Shown here: one piece after another, positions 32,518 to 41,817 of the stretch | Position numbering within the stretch: position 1 is the stretch's first letter | Layout of the letters: each line of letters opens with the position of its first letter | The notes under the pieces: generated by a model | Seen by the model: the letters and a program-made list of their open reading frames with translations, nothing else | Databases searched by the model: none | Told to the model about the DNA's origin: nothing | Program-made: the position numbers and the translations under genes | NCBI GenBank assembly: GCA_015680685.1 | Contig: MNCI01003614.1 | Location: forward strand, 4,302 to 68,301 | Origin: Gnetum montanum | Taxonomy: Eukaryota; Streptophyta; Gnetopsida; Gnetales; Gnetaceae | Reading direction: 5' to 3' | Length of the DNA: 64,000 nt

Positions 32518-35500
32518 GTAGGCCCTTGACCCTGTTCTTGTTTATTTCTTTTCGCGTCTTTTTTTCTAGTGTAGACTATTTTTCTCTATGCCCAGCGTAT
32601 ACGCCGAGCGTAACTGTTTTCTCTACGCCCAGCGTATACGCCGAGCGTAACTATTTTTGTCTACGCCGAGCGTATATGCCGAGCGTAACTATTTTTGTCT
32701 CTACGCCCAGCGTATACGCCGAGCGTAACTGTTTTGCCTCTACGCCCAGCGTATACACTAAGCGTAACTGTTTTGCCTCTATGCCCAGCGTATACATCGA
32801 GCGTAACTATTTTTTCTCTATGCCCAGCGTATACGCCGAGTGTAACTGTTTTTTGTCTCTACGCCTAGCGTAGACGCCGAGCGTAACAGTTAGAAAAATT
32901 TTCTGCGAATGTCTATTTTTCAAAATGAAGTTTTCGATATGATTAATTTTTGGGGTTGTTTTAATGGTTTGCAGGGACGTTGAACCTCCCCTTCTAGTGG
33001 TTGAGCTAGTTGGGGTCTTGACATGGTTTTGTCCCATTGAGGGCGGTGATCCGACCCCAGACTTAACCGTTGAGAACAATGGTGTCTGGTTTCGGGATGG
33101 GGCCTGCGAATTTTTGGCCTTCATATTAGACCATTTCCGGGTTGTGATTTGGTCCCACCTAGGCGAAGAGGTGGCGCGGAGCATCATCGAGGCCATGTTA
33201 CCTGGTGCAAAAGAGGGTATTATAATGTTTATGGATGATATTGATGAAGGACCGCTTGTCGCCAAGGGTGTTCCCCTCGGCGGTCCAAAATCTACCCATC
33301 CATTGAGGCGTGTGTGGGACCGGCTGCCGCGGGGGCCTAACTATACCAACAACACATTGTTTCTAGCTGGCTGCGCACACACCCTGTTTCAAAATCCTCC
33401 TGGCTCAGTATACCGAGTAGAAAGGTAATATCGTTTTAGATCTGGTTGTTCCTCTCTTTTTTTTTTCAAATATTTGCTCTTGTTTTAACACATGTTTTCC
33501 CCTTCCTGTAGGCCAAAAATTATGAAAGAAGGGGCCTATGCAGGCGATGATGGGATTGCATTGGCACGCACGGCTTTGGAGGTGTTCATGGTGGACCCCA
33601 CTGTTCGTGGGGCCGTTTTGGCCCACACTAGTGGCACCATGAAGCACTTCCACAAAAAATTTTCTAAGGCGTTCGCACAATGCACCGTGCGTGGATGGTT
33701 GCATGCCGACTGGTCCCCTAATGGACCAATTTTTCCATCTGCTTCTGATCTGGGCGAAACCTCCAAGTCTAACACGGAGAGTAAGTGGCCATGTTTTCTA
33801 GATGTCGTGATGTGTTTGTTCAATTGCCGAGTGTTAAACTAATGCGAGGGTTTTGGATTTATTTCTACAGCTTGCGAGGGTTCTGTTGTGACTGGGCGGA
33901 CTGAGGCGACTCTTTCTATGAAGTTCGGTGAAACCGTTGCCGCCCAGAATTGGTTACGGGTAAAAGCCCCACCATCCATCATTGCCTATTTAGAACATGT
34001 CGGCCTCATGGCGCTCTTCACGGTCCCTAGCCCGAACGTGTCTATAGCGAAGATGATCGGGATCGTGGATTCATTTGACAGATCTATGTCTCGCTATAGC
34101 GCTCGTATTAAGGGCGTTAAAGTAATTTTTGAATTATCGTCCCAATTCTTTGCGGATTTGTTTGGCGTGCCTACAAGTGGTGTAAAGATTGTTTTAGATA
34201 GGACGCACAAAGAAATTCAGACGATCCGCGCTTTAGAGGATTGGTTAGGGGTGACAAATGGCGCCAAAGGATTTCCAATGCAGGGGAGGGCGAAAGTTGA
34301 GGAAGTCAACGAGCTCTACCCCTTATTTCGGGCGCGTCTGTTTCCAAAGACTCTATCGCAAGTCAAGAGTCTTGGCGTTGAAGCAGTGCGAGTCATGCGC
34401 ACTATTCTAGAGGCTGGCATGTGCTACAATTGGGTTGAATTCTTGGTATCAGGCATGACTAAAGAGATAGCGCGGCTACGTTCGAACATAGATGCCCAGT
34501 CTCATTTCACTTTTTCCTTTTTCGCCGGTTATGTTCGTTGTTTGGCCAAATTTTTAGTGGTTCGTGGGGAGGACAGATATGTTTTTTGGGATAGGAATCA
34601 GTTATCTCGCCCCTGGGTGAACCACCTATTCGACACCGCTAAGTCCTAGGACGCCCCCGAGGGGATTGATGAATCCCTTACGATTACTATGGGTGGATCA
34701 TCTGGTGCCTCGCTCCATACGAGCGACAGTGTAGGGCCGGAACCACATGGAATATCCTACGCTACCAAAAAGGCAGAGCGGGTAGTCAAAGACACCATAG
34801 GTAAGGCCAAATCGAAGTTGACGAAGCATGATCGCGCAGTTGAGGAGACCAGTGAGATCGAACTGCCCAAAGTAAAGTGGATTCAGTTTAAAATACCTGG
34901 TAAACCTCTTGTTTTCTTTACTTCACTTATCTTGCAGATAGTTTTAACGATTTATGGTTGTATGCGGCTAACTTCATCTGTTTTGTGTTGAGAAGTCAAG
35001 AGACATGATTTGCAGACTATACCTGAGGATGAGGAGTTAACTGACCCGACGGGAGGGACTGAGTTGCTGGAGGAAAGAACCAGAAACACTGAACCACTAG
35101 ATGATCAAGCGGAGACCGACAATATGTTCAAAGATTTTCTGACAGGCAACTTGGACCTTGGCGACCCTCCCGCACTGGAGGAGACTGGAGGGAATGGTAT
35201 GTCTTGTTACTTAGTTGTGTAGCCTAATATATTTTTATTTCATCATGAATTTTTCGTTTGACTCAGAGGAGAGCGAGACCATCCCTGAGAAGGAGCCAGA
35301 GATTCCCCCTGAAGTGCCGCCAAAGGTCAACACGTCGTGCCCTGATGGACCTTTTACCTGGATGGAAATGCCAAGTAAAAGGGATTTCGTAGCTGGTGTG
35401 GCCAAAGAGGTCGTTGAGCAGATCGAAGGGATCCATCCTGAAATAGGTATGGGAACGTCCAAAGATCCTTACTATGTTAGAGTGTGATTCTTGATTTCGT

Positions 35501-36525
35501 CTGTTCTAACGTTTGTCCTTTCCCTATTGATAGGTGCCCAACTGAGGTGGGATTCGTCTGAGACTGTCAACATGGAGAGTTTGCCAACACTTTCCCCAAA
35601 AATTGAACAAGTGCCCAGATCCGTTTATGAAGAGGTAGCAGAGGGCTTTGTTCACAATGCTAAGGCAGTATGGACATGTAGGCGATCCATCGTGCAATTG
35701 TGGCTCCAGATTCAGGCGAAAGAGAAAGAGGTCTCTGAACTAAAGGTGGAACGTGATGATCTGAAGGCCCAGTATGAATTCGCCGCAGCCAGATTAGACA
35801 ATGATCGCTCTTGGCGGACCTTTGAGGTCACGTATACGAGGTATTGGAACCTACTCAATCATCACGCAGGATTGATACGGAGACTAGGGAAGCGCAGGGC
35901 TCAAATCGAATTGCTGAACACCAAATGCCACGACTGGAAGGCTTTCGCCTCCAAAGTACGCAAATGGGGGCAAGATGAGAAAAACCACAAGCATCAGTAT
36001 AAGAAGTCGCTAAAAGAAGTTTCTATTGAGAAGCGATAATTTGAAATGTTTGTGTAAGGCCTTGGTCTGCGTTCTGCCTTTGACACATTCACCCAAAACA
36101 CCATTGTAGAGATGGAATCTCCTAAATGGCGGATAAAAACCGCTTCTGGGGAGGTGTCAGAGGGGGAGTTCCCTTTGAAACGTCCAACCTGGTCAGATGT
36201 TGACAAGGGAAAGGCTCTGGCAGATGTTGACTTGGGTCTCGACGGGACAGATTGGGCAAGTATTCCCGAGGAGGAAATCCTGCGGCGACTGGAATTCGGC
36301 CTAGGGGGACCGCCTATGGTAAGCGTTTCATGTTTATGAAGTTAATTTATTGAATAATGTTTCAAATTTTGGCATTCGCTCATTCTTGTATTTGTTATCT
36401 CTGTTTCTTTTTGACCTTTTTAGGAGGAAGGTGGAGGTGAAATTGGAGAAGTTGGCCCCAGTGGAGTAGAGGCCTTTGACGCTGGCGGGTCCAAGGGGGA
36501 CGATCATCATGTCCTAGATGTTTAG
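32387..36525 (+). CDS. Antisense spliced gene inside element C (between protease and RT)
   Basis: Product unknown, roughly 1,000 residues if fully spliced. Proposed exons: 32387-32517, 32975-33424, 33512-33780, 33871-34871, 35016-35196, 35267-35446, 35534-36039, 36112-36318 and 36424-36525. Introns have GT...AG borders. The frame is kept across every junction I could check through exon 7, and again from exon 8 to 9. Exon 2 is hydrophobic then acidic, exon 4 is a large globular region (FFADLFGVP, WVEFLVSGMTKEIARL, FTFSFFAGYVRCLAKFLVV), exons 5-6 are acidic and Pro-rich, and exon 7 is coiled coil. Damage: TAG in exon 4 (34647), TAA at 36037 before exon 8. It may be related to plant-transposon or plant-mobile-domain proteins, but I cannot show it. 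Confidence 0.7.
32575..32895 (+). repeat. Palindromic tandem repeat filling intron 1 of the antisense gene
   Basis: About eight units of roughly 35-42 bp of the form CTACGCCCAGCGTATACGCC plus GAGCGTAACTGTTTT. It is the same motif class as the LTR U3 repeats of element C, placed 60 bp after the donor of intron 1. Confidence 0.9.
32975..33424 (+). CDS. Antisense gene, exon 2
   Basis: Acceptor TTTGCAG. 150 codons: DVEPPLLVVELVGVLTWF, then NNGVWFRDGACEFLAF, VVIWSHLGEEVARSIIEAML, RRVWDRLPRGPNYTNNT. Donor AAAG before GTAATA. The homologous stretch in H lies at 22920-22810 (minus). Confidence 0.72.
33512..33780 (+). CDS. Antisense gene, exon 3
   Basis: Acceptor CCTGTAG. Reads KEGAYAGDDGIALARTALEV, TSGTMKHFHKKFSKAF, GWLHADWSPNGPIFP. 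Donor GAGA before GTAAGT, a full consensus donor. H counterpart near 22400 (HDDLDALTLIHIVLEVF). Confidence 0.72.
33871..34871 (+). CDS. Antisense gene, exon 4 (with an in-frame TAG)
   Basis: Acceptor TTTCTACAG. The main globular region has LSMKFGETVAAQNWLRVKAP, SIAKMIGIVDSFDR, FFADLFGVP, WVEFLVSGMTKEIARL and VRCLAKFLVV. A TAG stop at 34647-34649 follows HLFDTAKS. The same frame continues open for about 75 codons (DAPEGIDESL onward), so the stop may be a mutation. End at AAA before GTAAAG is the in-phase choice; GTAAAC at 34900 is an alternative donor. Best conserved exon in H (21989-21249). Confidence 0.75.
35016..35446 (+). CDS. Antisense gene, exons 5 and 6
   Basis: Exon 5 (35016-35196) is acidic: TIPEDEELTDPTGG, TRNTEPLDDQAETDN. 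Donor G before GTATGT. Exon 6 (35267-35446) follows ACTCAG and reads EESETIPEKEPEIPPEVPPK, then FTWMEMPSKRDFVAGVAKEV. Donor ATAG before GTATGG. Phases agree. Confidence 0.65.
35534..36039 (+). CDS. Antisense gene, exon 7 (coiled coil)
   Basis: Acceptor TTGATAG. 168 codons rich in K, E, R, Q and L with heptad-like spacing: IQAKEKEVSELKVERDDLKA, LIRRLGKRRAQIELLNTK, KNHKHQYKKSLKEV. Ends in TAA at 36037-36039. It could be a shorter protein's true end, or a mutation before exon 8. Confidence 0.7.
36112..36525 (+). CDS. Antisense gene, exons 8 and 9
   Basis: Exon 8 (36112-36318) reads RPTWSDVDKGKALADVDLGL and EEEILRRLEFGLGGPP; donor ATG before GTAAGC. Exon 9 (36424-36525) is Gly-rich and acidic and ends DDHHVLDV-stop. 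Exon 8 is clearly matched in H (19573-19430) and G (63930-63770). The junction to exon 7 is unresolved. Confidence 0.65.
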
Positions 36526-36766
36526 CATTTTAGCTCTTAAGTTTTTGTTGTTGTTTTTGTTTTGGTGTTTTTCGACTCAGATTTGTACTGGAACTGTAAC
36601 TTGAAAATTGTGGAACGGACAGAGACAGTTGATTGTATGTGATAACTATTCAAATATTTTTTTGTTGAACTTGAGATACAAATGTAAAAAAAAATATTTT
36701 GGTTTGTTTTCTATTTTAAGTGTATTACGGAAATGTGATTATAAAAATAAAGCGAAAAACATGTAC
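36526..36766 (+). other. Likely 3' UTR of the antisense gene
   Basis: T-rich, with AATGTAAA and AAAATAAAG candidate polyadenylation-type signals near 36680 and 36745. No coding match. It lies between the gene's end and the 29-bp array. Confidence 0.4.
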
Positions 36767-37114
36767 TAGTTTATGGCCATTTCGGGCCCTGTGCGTAGTT
36801 TATGGCCATTTCGGGCCCCATGCGTAGTTTATGGCCATTTCGGGCCCCATGCGTAGTTTATGGCCGTTTCAGGCCCCATGCGTAGTTTATCGCCATTTCG
36901 GGCCCCGTGCGTAGTTTATCGCCATTTCGGGCCCCATGCGTAGTTTATCGCCATTTCGGGCCCCATGCGTAGTTTATGGCCGTTTCGGGTCCCGTGCGTA
37001 GTTTATCGCCATTTCGGGGCCCATGCGTAGTTTATCGCCATTTCGGGCCGCATGCGTAGTTTATGGCCGTTTCAGGCCCCGTGCGTAGTTTATGGCCGTT
37101 TCGGGCCCCTTGCG
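36767..37114 (-). repeat. 29-bp minisatellite, 12 units, between protease and antisense gene
   Basis: Units start TAGTTTATGGCCATTTCGGG and are spaced exactly 29 bp (36767, 36796, 36825 ... 37086). Variation is mainly ATGG/ATCG and CATT/CGTT. It lies where the two opposed genes converge. Confidence 0.95.
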
Positions 37115-37179
37115 TAATCAGGGAATGCTTTGAAGGACGTGGATAGATTTCTTGGTCAACCGATCATTGTTGATTGTGG

Positions 37180-37370
37180 TTAGTTTTATGTCATTGCGGA
37201 CAAGATAGTTTAATGTTATTTTGGACTGGGAGTGACATTTTAATTGTTTTCTTGTTTTATCGTAGTTTAATGTCATTTCGGACTTTTTATAGTTTAACGT
37301 CATTTCGGACTATTTGTAGTTTAACGTCATTTGGGACCTGTTGTAGTTTAACGTCATTTCGGACCATTTG
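37180..37370 (-). repeat. 27-bp minisatellite read as the protease ORF tail
   Basis: Units TAGTTTAACGTCATTTCGGA plus 7 bp at 37263, 37289, 37316 and 37343, with looser copies to the left. In the protease frame, the last three units encode RNDVKL-type repeats up to the stop. Confidence 0.85.
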
Positions 37371-39035
37371 TGATAGCATCATTTCAATAACTTTTTGATT
37401 TTTTTTTGTCTTAATGTTAGCCGATGTTTCAACAGGTATGATCCGGTACTCCGCGTCCCCTTCGCTGATTACATTAAACGGTAATTCAGCCCAAGGGACT
37501 TCAGATGGAATGTCCTTTGTGTTAGCTTTTTTAGATGTTTCAGTGTCCGTAGGGAGCTCTATATTAGCTTCTACTTGAGGAGGTACAAGCGTTTCTATTT
37601 GAGGAGGCTTTTGTTCCATGTCGGAAGGCTTACTGCTTACCAATGGTTGCGGGTTCTCGTTATTTTGGCTAGGTTTTTCAAGTTTGACTTCCGAGCCTTG
37701 GTCCATGTCCATATGCGACGAGATAATAGGAGTAGTTGCTTCACCGCATATGATGATTTCTCTACCTTCATAAGGCAGGTGAATTTCCTGATGTATGGGC
37801 GAGGAGACAGCTCTCAGTTGGGCTAACCAGGGTCTTCCCAGTATTAAGTTGAACCCCAGCATCTCATCCACTACTAGGAAATCGACAGATGTTGGGAATT
37901 GATCCCCCGCTATGAAATTTAAGGTTATTGTACCTTTCACCATTACGCGTGACCCGCTAAATGACCTTAAACATGTAGTCATGGTTGGTTTAAGTAGTTC
38001 AGTAAGTCCTAGTTGTTCAATGAAGTGGTACGGCACAACGTTTGTCGCAGCTCCATCGTCTACATGGACCCTATGTATTTTAAACCGGTTTATACATATT
38101 ATTATAAACATGGGTGCTATTGTTACCTCCTCCATTTTCTTATCCACCTTGATGTTATCATCATGAAAACTTAGAGGCTTAGGAGTAGTCCCGTGAGGTG
38201 AGAGCATCACCGCATGGATGGAGGGTTCATTTGGGGGTAAGTCCTCGCTTACCGGGATTGACATTAACATGCGTACTAGTGCTTCCCGATGTGTTTGAGA
38301 TGTTAGGACTAAGTCATACAAGCTCAATGAAGTGTTCTTTTGTTTTAATGCCTGTGTGACTTGTGTCAAGGTGGCTATGAAGTTTTCACTGTTGGGGGTG
38401 TTTCTATCGTTGCTGACTGGATCCATGGGACCCAACAGTTTTATCTCTCGTTTTGTTGGCTTTTTAGTTTTCGGAGCTGTCGTTTTAGCTGATTCATGTC
38501 TTTCAGACGACTCATCCTCATTGCCTATGCTTGGTTGATTGTTAGGTGATGAAATAGGTACAGAGTTTAGGGGAGTGGGCTTAGGTGCCCCCAGAGCTAG
38601 CCGTTGGCGCTCTTTCTCCAAACGTTCTCGTGTGAGCCTATCTGCCAAGCGTTCTCGTGTGTCACGTGGAGGTGGAGTTGACCTCGAAGTCTGGGATTGC
38701 CTAGGAACCTTTATGACATAGGGAGTAGGGTGGGGCTGTGTGTACGATTGGGCAGGAGTTTGCACTGGTAGTCTAATGATGTATGGGGTTGGTCTTGGCC
38801 GAGGCCGGGCCTCTGTCGTTGTAACAACAGGTGGTACTCGAACTACGAAAGGGGTAGGCCGAGCGTGAGGGGTTGGGGTACCTGCGGGGTTAGCCGGAGG
38901 GATGCGCACTACGTATGGTTGTTGGTGTGTCCTGACGTCAGAGGTGGGTATGGTGGAGGGCACTCGGATTATGAATGGCCGCTGCAGGTTGTGAGGTGAT
39001 TGAGGCGCAGAGTTAGCGGGAGGGATCTGAACCAC
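37287..39035 (-). CDS. Element C: protease ORF
   Basis: 582 codons open. The first third is Pro/Thr-rich with repeated PFVVRVPP/PYVIRLP units. The retropepsin region follows: PMFIIICINRFKIHRVHVDD, then GAATNVVP (motif D-G-A; other retropepsins have DTG or DSG), SFSGSRVMVKGTI, and EMLGFNLILGRPWLAQL as the conserved C-terminal loop. It would cut the gag-pol polyprotein. Relative to gag it is in the -1 frame, joining near 39030. The C-terminus runs into the 27-bp minisatellite. Confidence 0.85.
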   Translation of the reverse strand: MVQIPPANSAPQSPHNLQRPFIIRVPSTIPTSDVRTHQQPYVVRIPPANPAGTPTPHARPTPFVVRVPPVVTTTEARPRPRPTPYIIRLPVQTPAQSYTQPHPTPYVIKVPRQSQTSRSTPPPRDTRERLADRLTRERLEKERQRLALGAPKPTPLNSVPISSPNNQPSIGNEDESSERHESAKTTAPKTKKPTKREIKLLGPMDPVSNDRNTPNSENFIATLTQVTQALKQKNTSLSLYDLVLTSQTHREALVRMLMSIPVSEDLPPNEPSIHAVMLSPHGTTPKPLSFHDDNIKVDKKMEEVTIAPMFIIICINRFKIHRVHVDDGAATNVVPYHFIEQLGLTELLKPTMTTCLRSFSGSRVMVKGTITLNFIAGDQFPTSVDFLVVDEMLGFNLILGRPWLAQLRAVSSPIHQEIHLPYEGREIIICGEATTPIISSHMDMDQGSEVKLEKPSQNNENPQPLVSSKPSDMEQKPPQIETLVPPQVEANIELPTDTETSKKANTKDIPSEVPWAELPFNVISEGDAEYRIIPVETSANIKTKKNQKVIEMMLSQMVRNDVKLQQVPNDVKLQIVRNDVKL

Positions 39036-41422
39036 GAATGGGGTGTGCTAGAGTCATCATCACAATAGATTGAGGTAATTACGTATGGTGTCTCTTTAGC
39101 ATTCAAGGGGTCTTTGTACATCCCCATGGTCTGGTTTTGCGGTTGGACGGGGTTAGCCTCGTCGAAGGTGATCTTGCCATCATCAATCATCTTTTTGATG
39201 TCCTGCTTTAGGGTGAAGCAGTAATCTGTTCCATGCCCGTTGCGTTGGTGATAGTCGCAGAAGCGATCTATCCTGAATCCTTTGGGCACATGCAGCTCAT
39301 CCGGCGTTGCCAGGCTTGGGTTCTGTATGAGTTGACAGAACCGGTCATGTCTTTGGATAGCCGCTGGGGACAATTGCTTGTATTGCATCAATCCAGCCTT
39401 TAAGAGTTCATCAAATAGCTGGGATGGTTTCATCAGTAAAGGTGTGTACTGAGAGGGTCCCTTCCTCTCGAAGTTACGCGTACGGTTCGTTGGGTTTTGT
39501 GGTGACGATTCTGAGGCTGTTGTGGGAGCGGGCTGATAGTAGTTAGTGGGGGGAACGGGTGGTTTGTATTGATGTGTGGTGTTTGTTTGCTGTCCCCCCG
39601 CTATTGCTACTATAGTCGCCTTGGCCTTTTCTTTGTCTTTCTTAGTGTGTTGGTTTCTGAAGGCCAGGTACGTAGGGTCGTTGCTATTTTGATCAGCTTC
39701 CTCTATGTTTTTGATTTGTTCAAATGCTTGATTCAGATCACGCGCATTGAGGTAATACAGTTTTGACTTGAAGAAGTCATTAACAGCCCCTTTTAGTATC
39801 GTGAGCAGATAGGTTTGAGAGATTGGGTCGTGCAACTCGTTGAGAGCTGCGCTCCACCTCTAAATGAACTTCTGCACCGGTTCGAGCGTTGCTTGTTTGA
39901 TCTGCATGAGGCTGTCTAGTGTTGCTTCGGGTTTCAAGTTGTACTTGAACCTGGTCACAAACTGGCGTAGAAGATCATCTAGGGAAAGGATGAAACTCTT
40001 GGGCAAGGCCTGGTACCAGTCAAGTGCCCTTCCCGCGAGGGACATGGGGAATACTCGTAGTATGGAGTGGGGCCACACCTAAAGGAGTGCACACTCTAAT
40101 CTGAATATGATGAGGTGGGCATTGGGGTCTATCTCCCTATTATACTTAGTCAACGTCGGAAGGGGGACACCCTTGGGTAAAGTCAATGGCGGGACAGAGG
40201 AGCTGATAGGATCATCATTGTAGAAGTCTACTACTTTCAGCTCTCCCTCAGCGATGGTTTTGAGGCACTTTACCTCATCTATTAATTCTTGCATCAATTT
40301 TTTAGCGGTCACCCAAGCTTGGGCATTTGGTGAAGCTACGGGCTGAGGGTGCAGGGCTGCATACTAGCTAGATTGTTGGGTCACGGGTTGGAAGGCTGAA
40401 GGCTGGGTGATCGGCGGTTGTGCTTGGGGATAGTTAATGGTGGGCAGTGCTAAGGCTAAGGTGTTAAGAGGAAAGTGTTGTGGTTGTTGTTGTTGCTGCA
40501 GCTGGGGTTGTGCCTGAGGAGCAGTGATCTGGGGGATTGCGTGGGGCGGGACGTGGTGATGAGGAATTTGATATGATGACGCCCCCCTTGCTGGCCATTG
40601 TCCCACTACGTTGTATGCGGGGACTTCTTGTTGGGTTGGGGCTGCTTGGGGAGCTGTATGCATATGGATATGGGGTATGAAGTGAGCTGATGTAGATGCA
40701 GGGATCACATGTGGCATCCCAATTACGCGAGGTGGGAACGTTGGTCCCATGCCATCATGAGGAGGCGGTGCTTGTGAAGATGAGCCTGCAGCTGCATTAG
40801 GGGTAACTGTCAAAGGGAAGGTGTGAGGTTGGTGATCGCTCGGGAGTGGAATATGTACGAGTGCTAGTGTTTTTGTTGGTGGCATCTAAACTTGGGCGAG
40901 TCTAGGGGGTTGTACGAGCAAGGCTTCCCCTATCCCGGGATGGAAAATGGGGTTCATCAATGCTTGGGGGCTCAAGGTGTGGTATGAGTCACCCTGCTCA
41001 GATTGAGCAGCGAACTCGTCTTCTTCCTCTGGCTGAGGCTCTAGCATGGGCTGGTCCAATGACTGGCTCCTGTGCAGAAGGAGCTGAGTAAAGAGCTCCG
41101 AGAATTGTTCTGGAATGGGGATTACGTCGTATGGGGAAGGAATGAACTCGTGTCCTCCCCTGTAAAAGAGTTCGAATTGTCTCTTTACTTCGATTTTAGC
41201 CCGATCCACTGCCAGGCCGGGCTGTATCTTAATGCAGATGAAGTTATACTCATCTTGGGTTATAACGTTAGCGGCTGGATCTCTCCCTTGTAACCTCAAA
41301 GACCGACGGGGCCCCATTGTGGATTGCCCTCCCAAGTGTGATGTGACAGACTGCTTGGCAGCAATGGTGTCTGAGATGTTAATGTCCTGGGTAGTGGCAG
41401 CAGTGGTGTTTATGGGATTCAT
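38969..41422 (-). pseudogene. Element C: gag
   Basis: One frame with four TAG stops (40886, 40364, 40079, 39860) and no frameshift. Order: N-terminal block with RRSLRLQGRDP and YNFICIKIQPGL; a long Pro/Gln-rich linker (40885-40364); capsid core DPNAHLIIF, ALDWYQALP, LDDLLRQFVTRFKY; then LLKAGLMQYKQLSP and the knuckle CDYHQRNGHGTDYC (about 39225-39265), a CxxH..GH..C form typical of Tat elements. Downstream of the stops, 39835-38969 is open. Gag would form the virus-like particle. H and G share all blocks. Confidence 0.85.
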
Positions 41423-41439
41423 GATGATGGATTGTGTAT

Positions 41440-41790
41440 GAAAAACGGTCTGAGCGTAAACGCTAAGTGTTCAGCGTAGACGCTAGTTAGTGGGCAGTGT
41501 AGACGCTAAGTATGTAGCGTAGATGCTGGCGTAAGTATGCAGCGTCGACGCTGGTGTAAGTTATGCAGCATAGACGCTGGCGTAAGTATGCAGCATAGAC
41601 GTTGGCTTAGTTTATGCAGCATAGACGTTGGCGTAGGTTATGCGGTGTAGACGTTAGGGTTTATGATCGTAGCGTAGACGCTGGAAGATTGACAGCGTAG
41701 ACGCTGAGTCGGGGGTTCAAACAGGGCACAGGGCAGCGAAAACGCTGACGAGCGTAGACGCTAAGGAGCGTATAGTCAAGTTGTTCAAGC
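41440..41790 (-). repeat. Element C: leader with GCGTAGACGCT repeats
   Basis: About 12 copies of AGCGTAGACGCT or variants spaced 20-40 bp, in the transcribed leader between PBS and gag. Arms AGCGT/ACGCT are inverted, and the motif is the same class as in U3 and in the antisense promoter. Confidence 0.88.
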
Positions 41791-41793
41791 GGA

Positions 41794-41812
41794 GGTCCTC
41801 CTTCTAGCGCCA
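41794..41812 (-). promoter_or_regulatory. Element C: primer-binding site
   Basis: TGGCGCTAGAAGGAGGACC on the minus strand, five bases after the LTR end (LTR ...GCAGTACA, then GAAAT). It starts TGG as a tRNA-primed PBS must. I do not assign the tRNA. Confidence 0.75.
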
Positions 41813-41817
41813 ATTTC

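Noticed and set aside
33888-34991. Host gene captured by the element
   Set aside because: Homologous decayed copies in H and G at the same place show it is a standing part of the retrotransposon lineage, not a single capture.
36760-37120. 29-bp array as a CRISPR
   Set aside because: Units are contiguous without unique spacers, and the context is a plant retrotransposon; it is a minisatellite.
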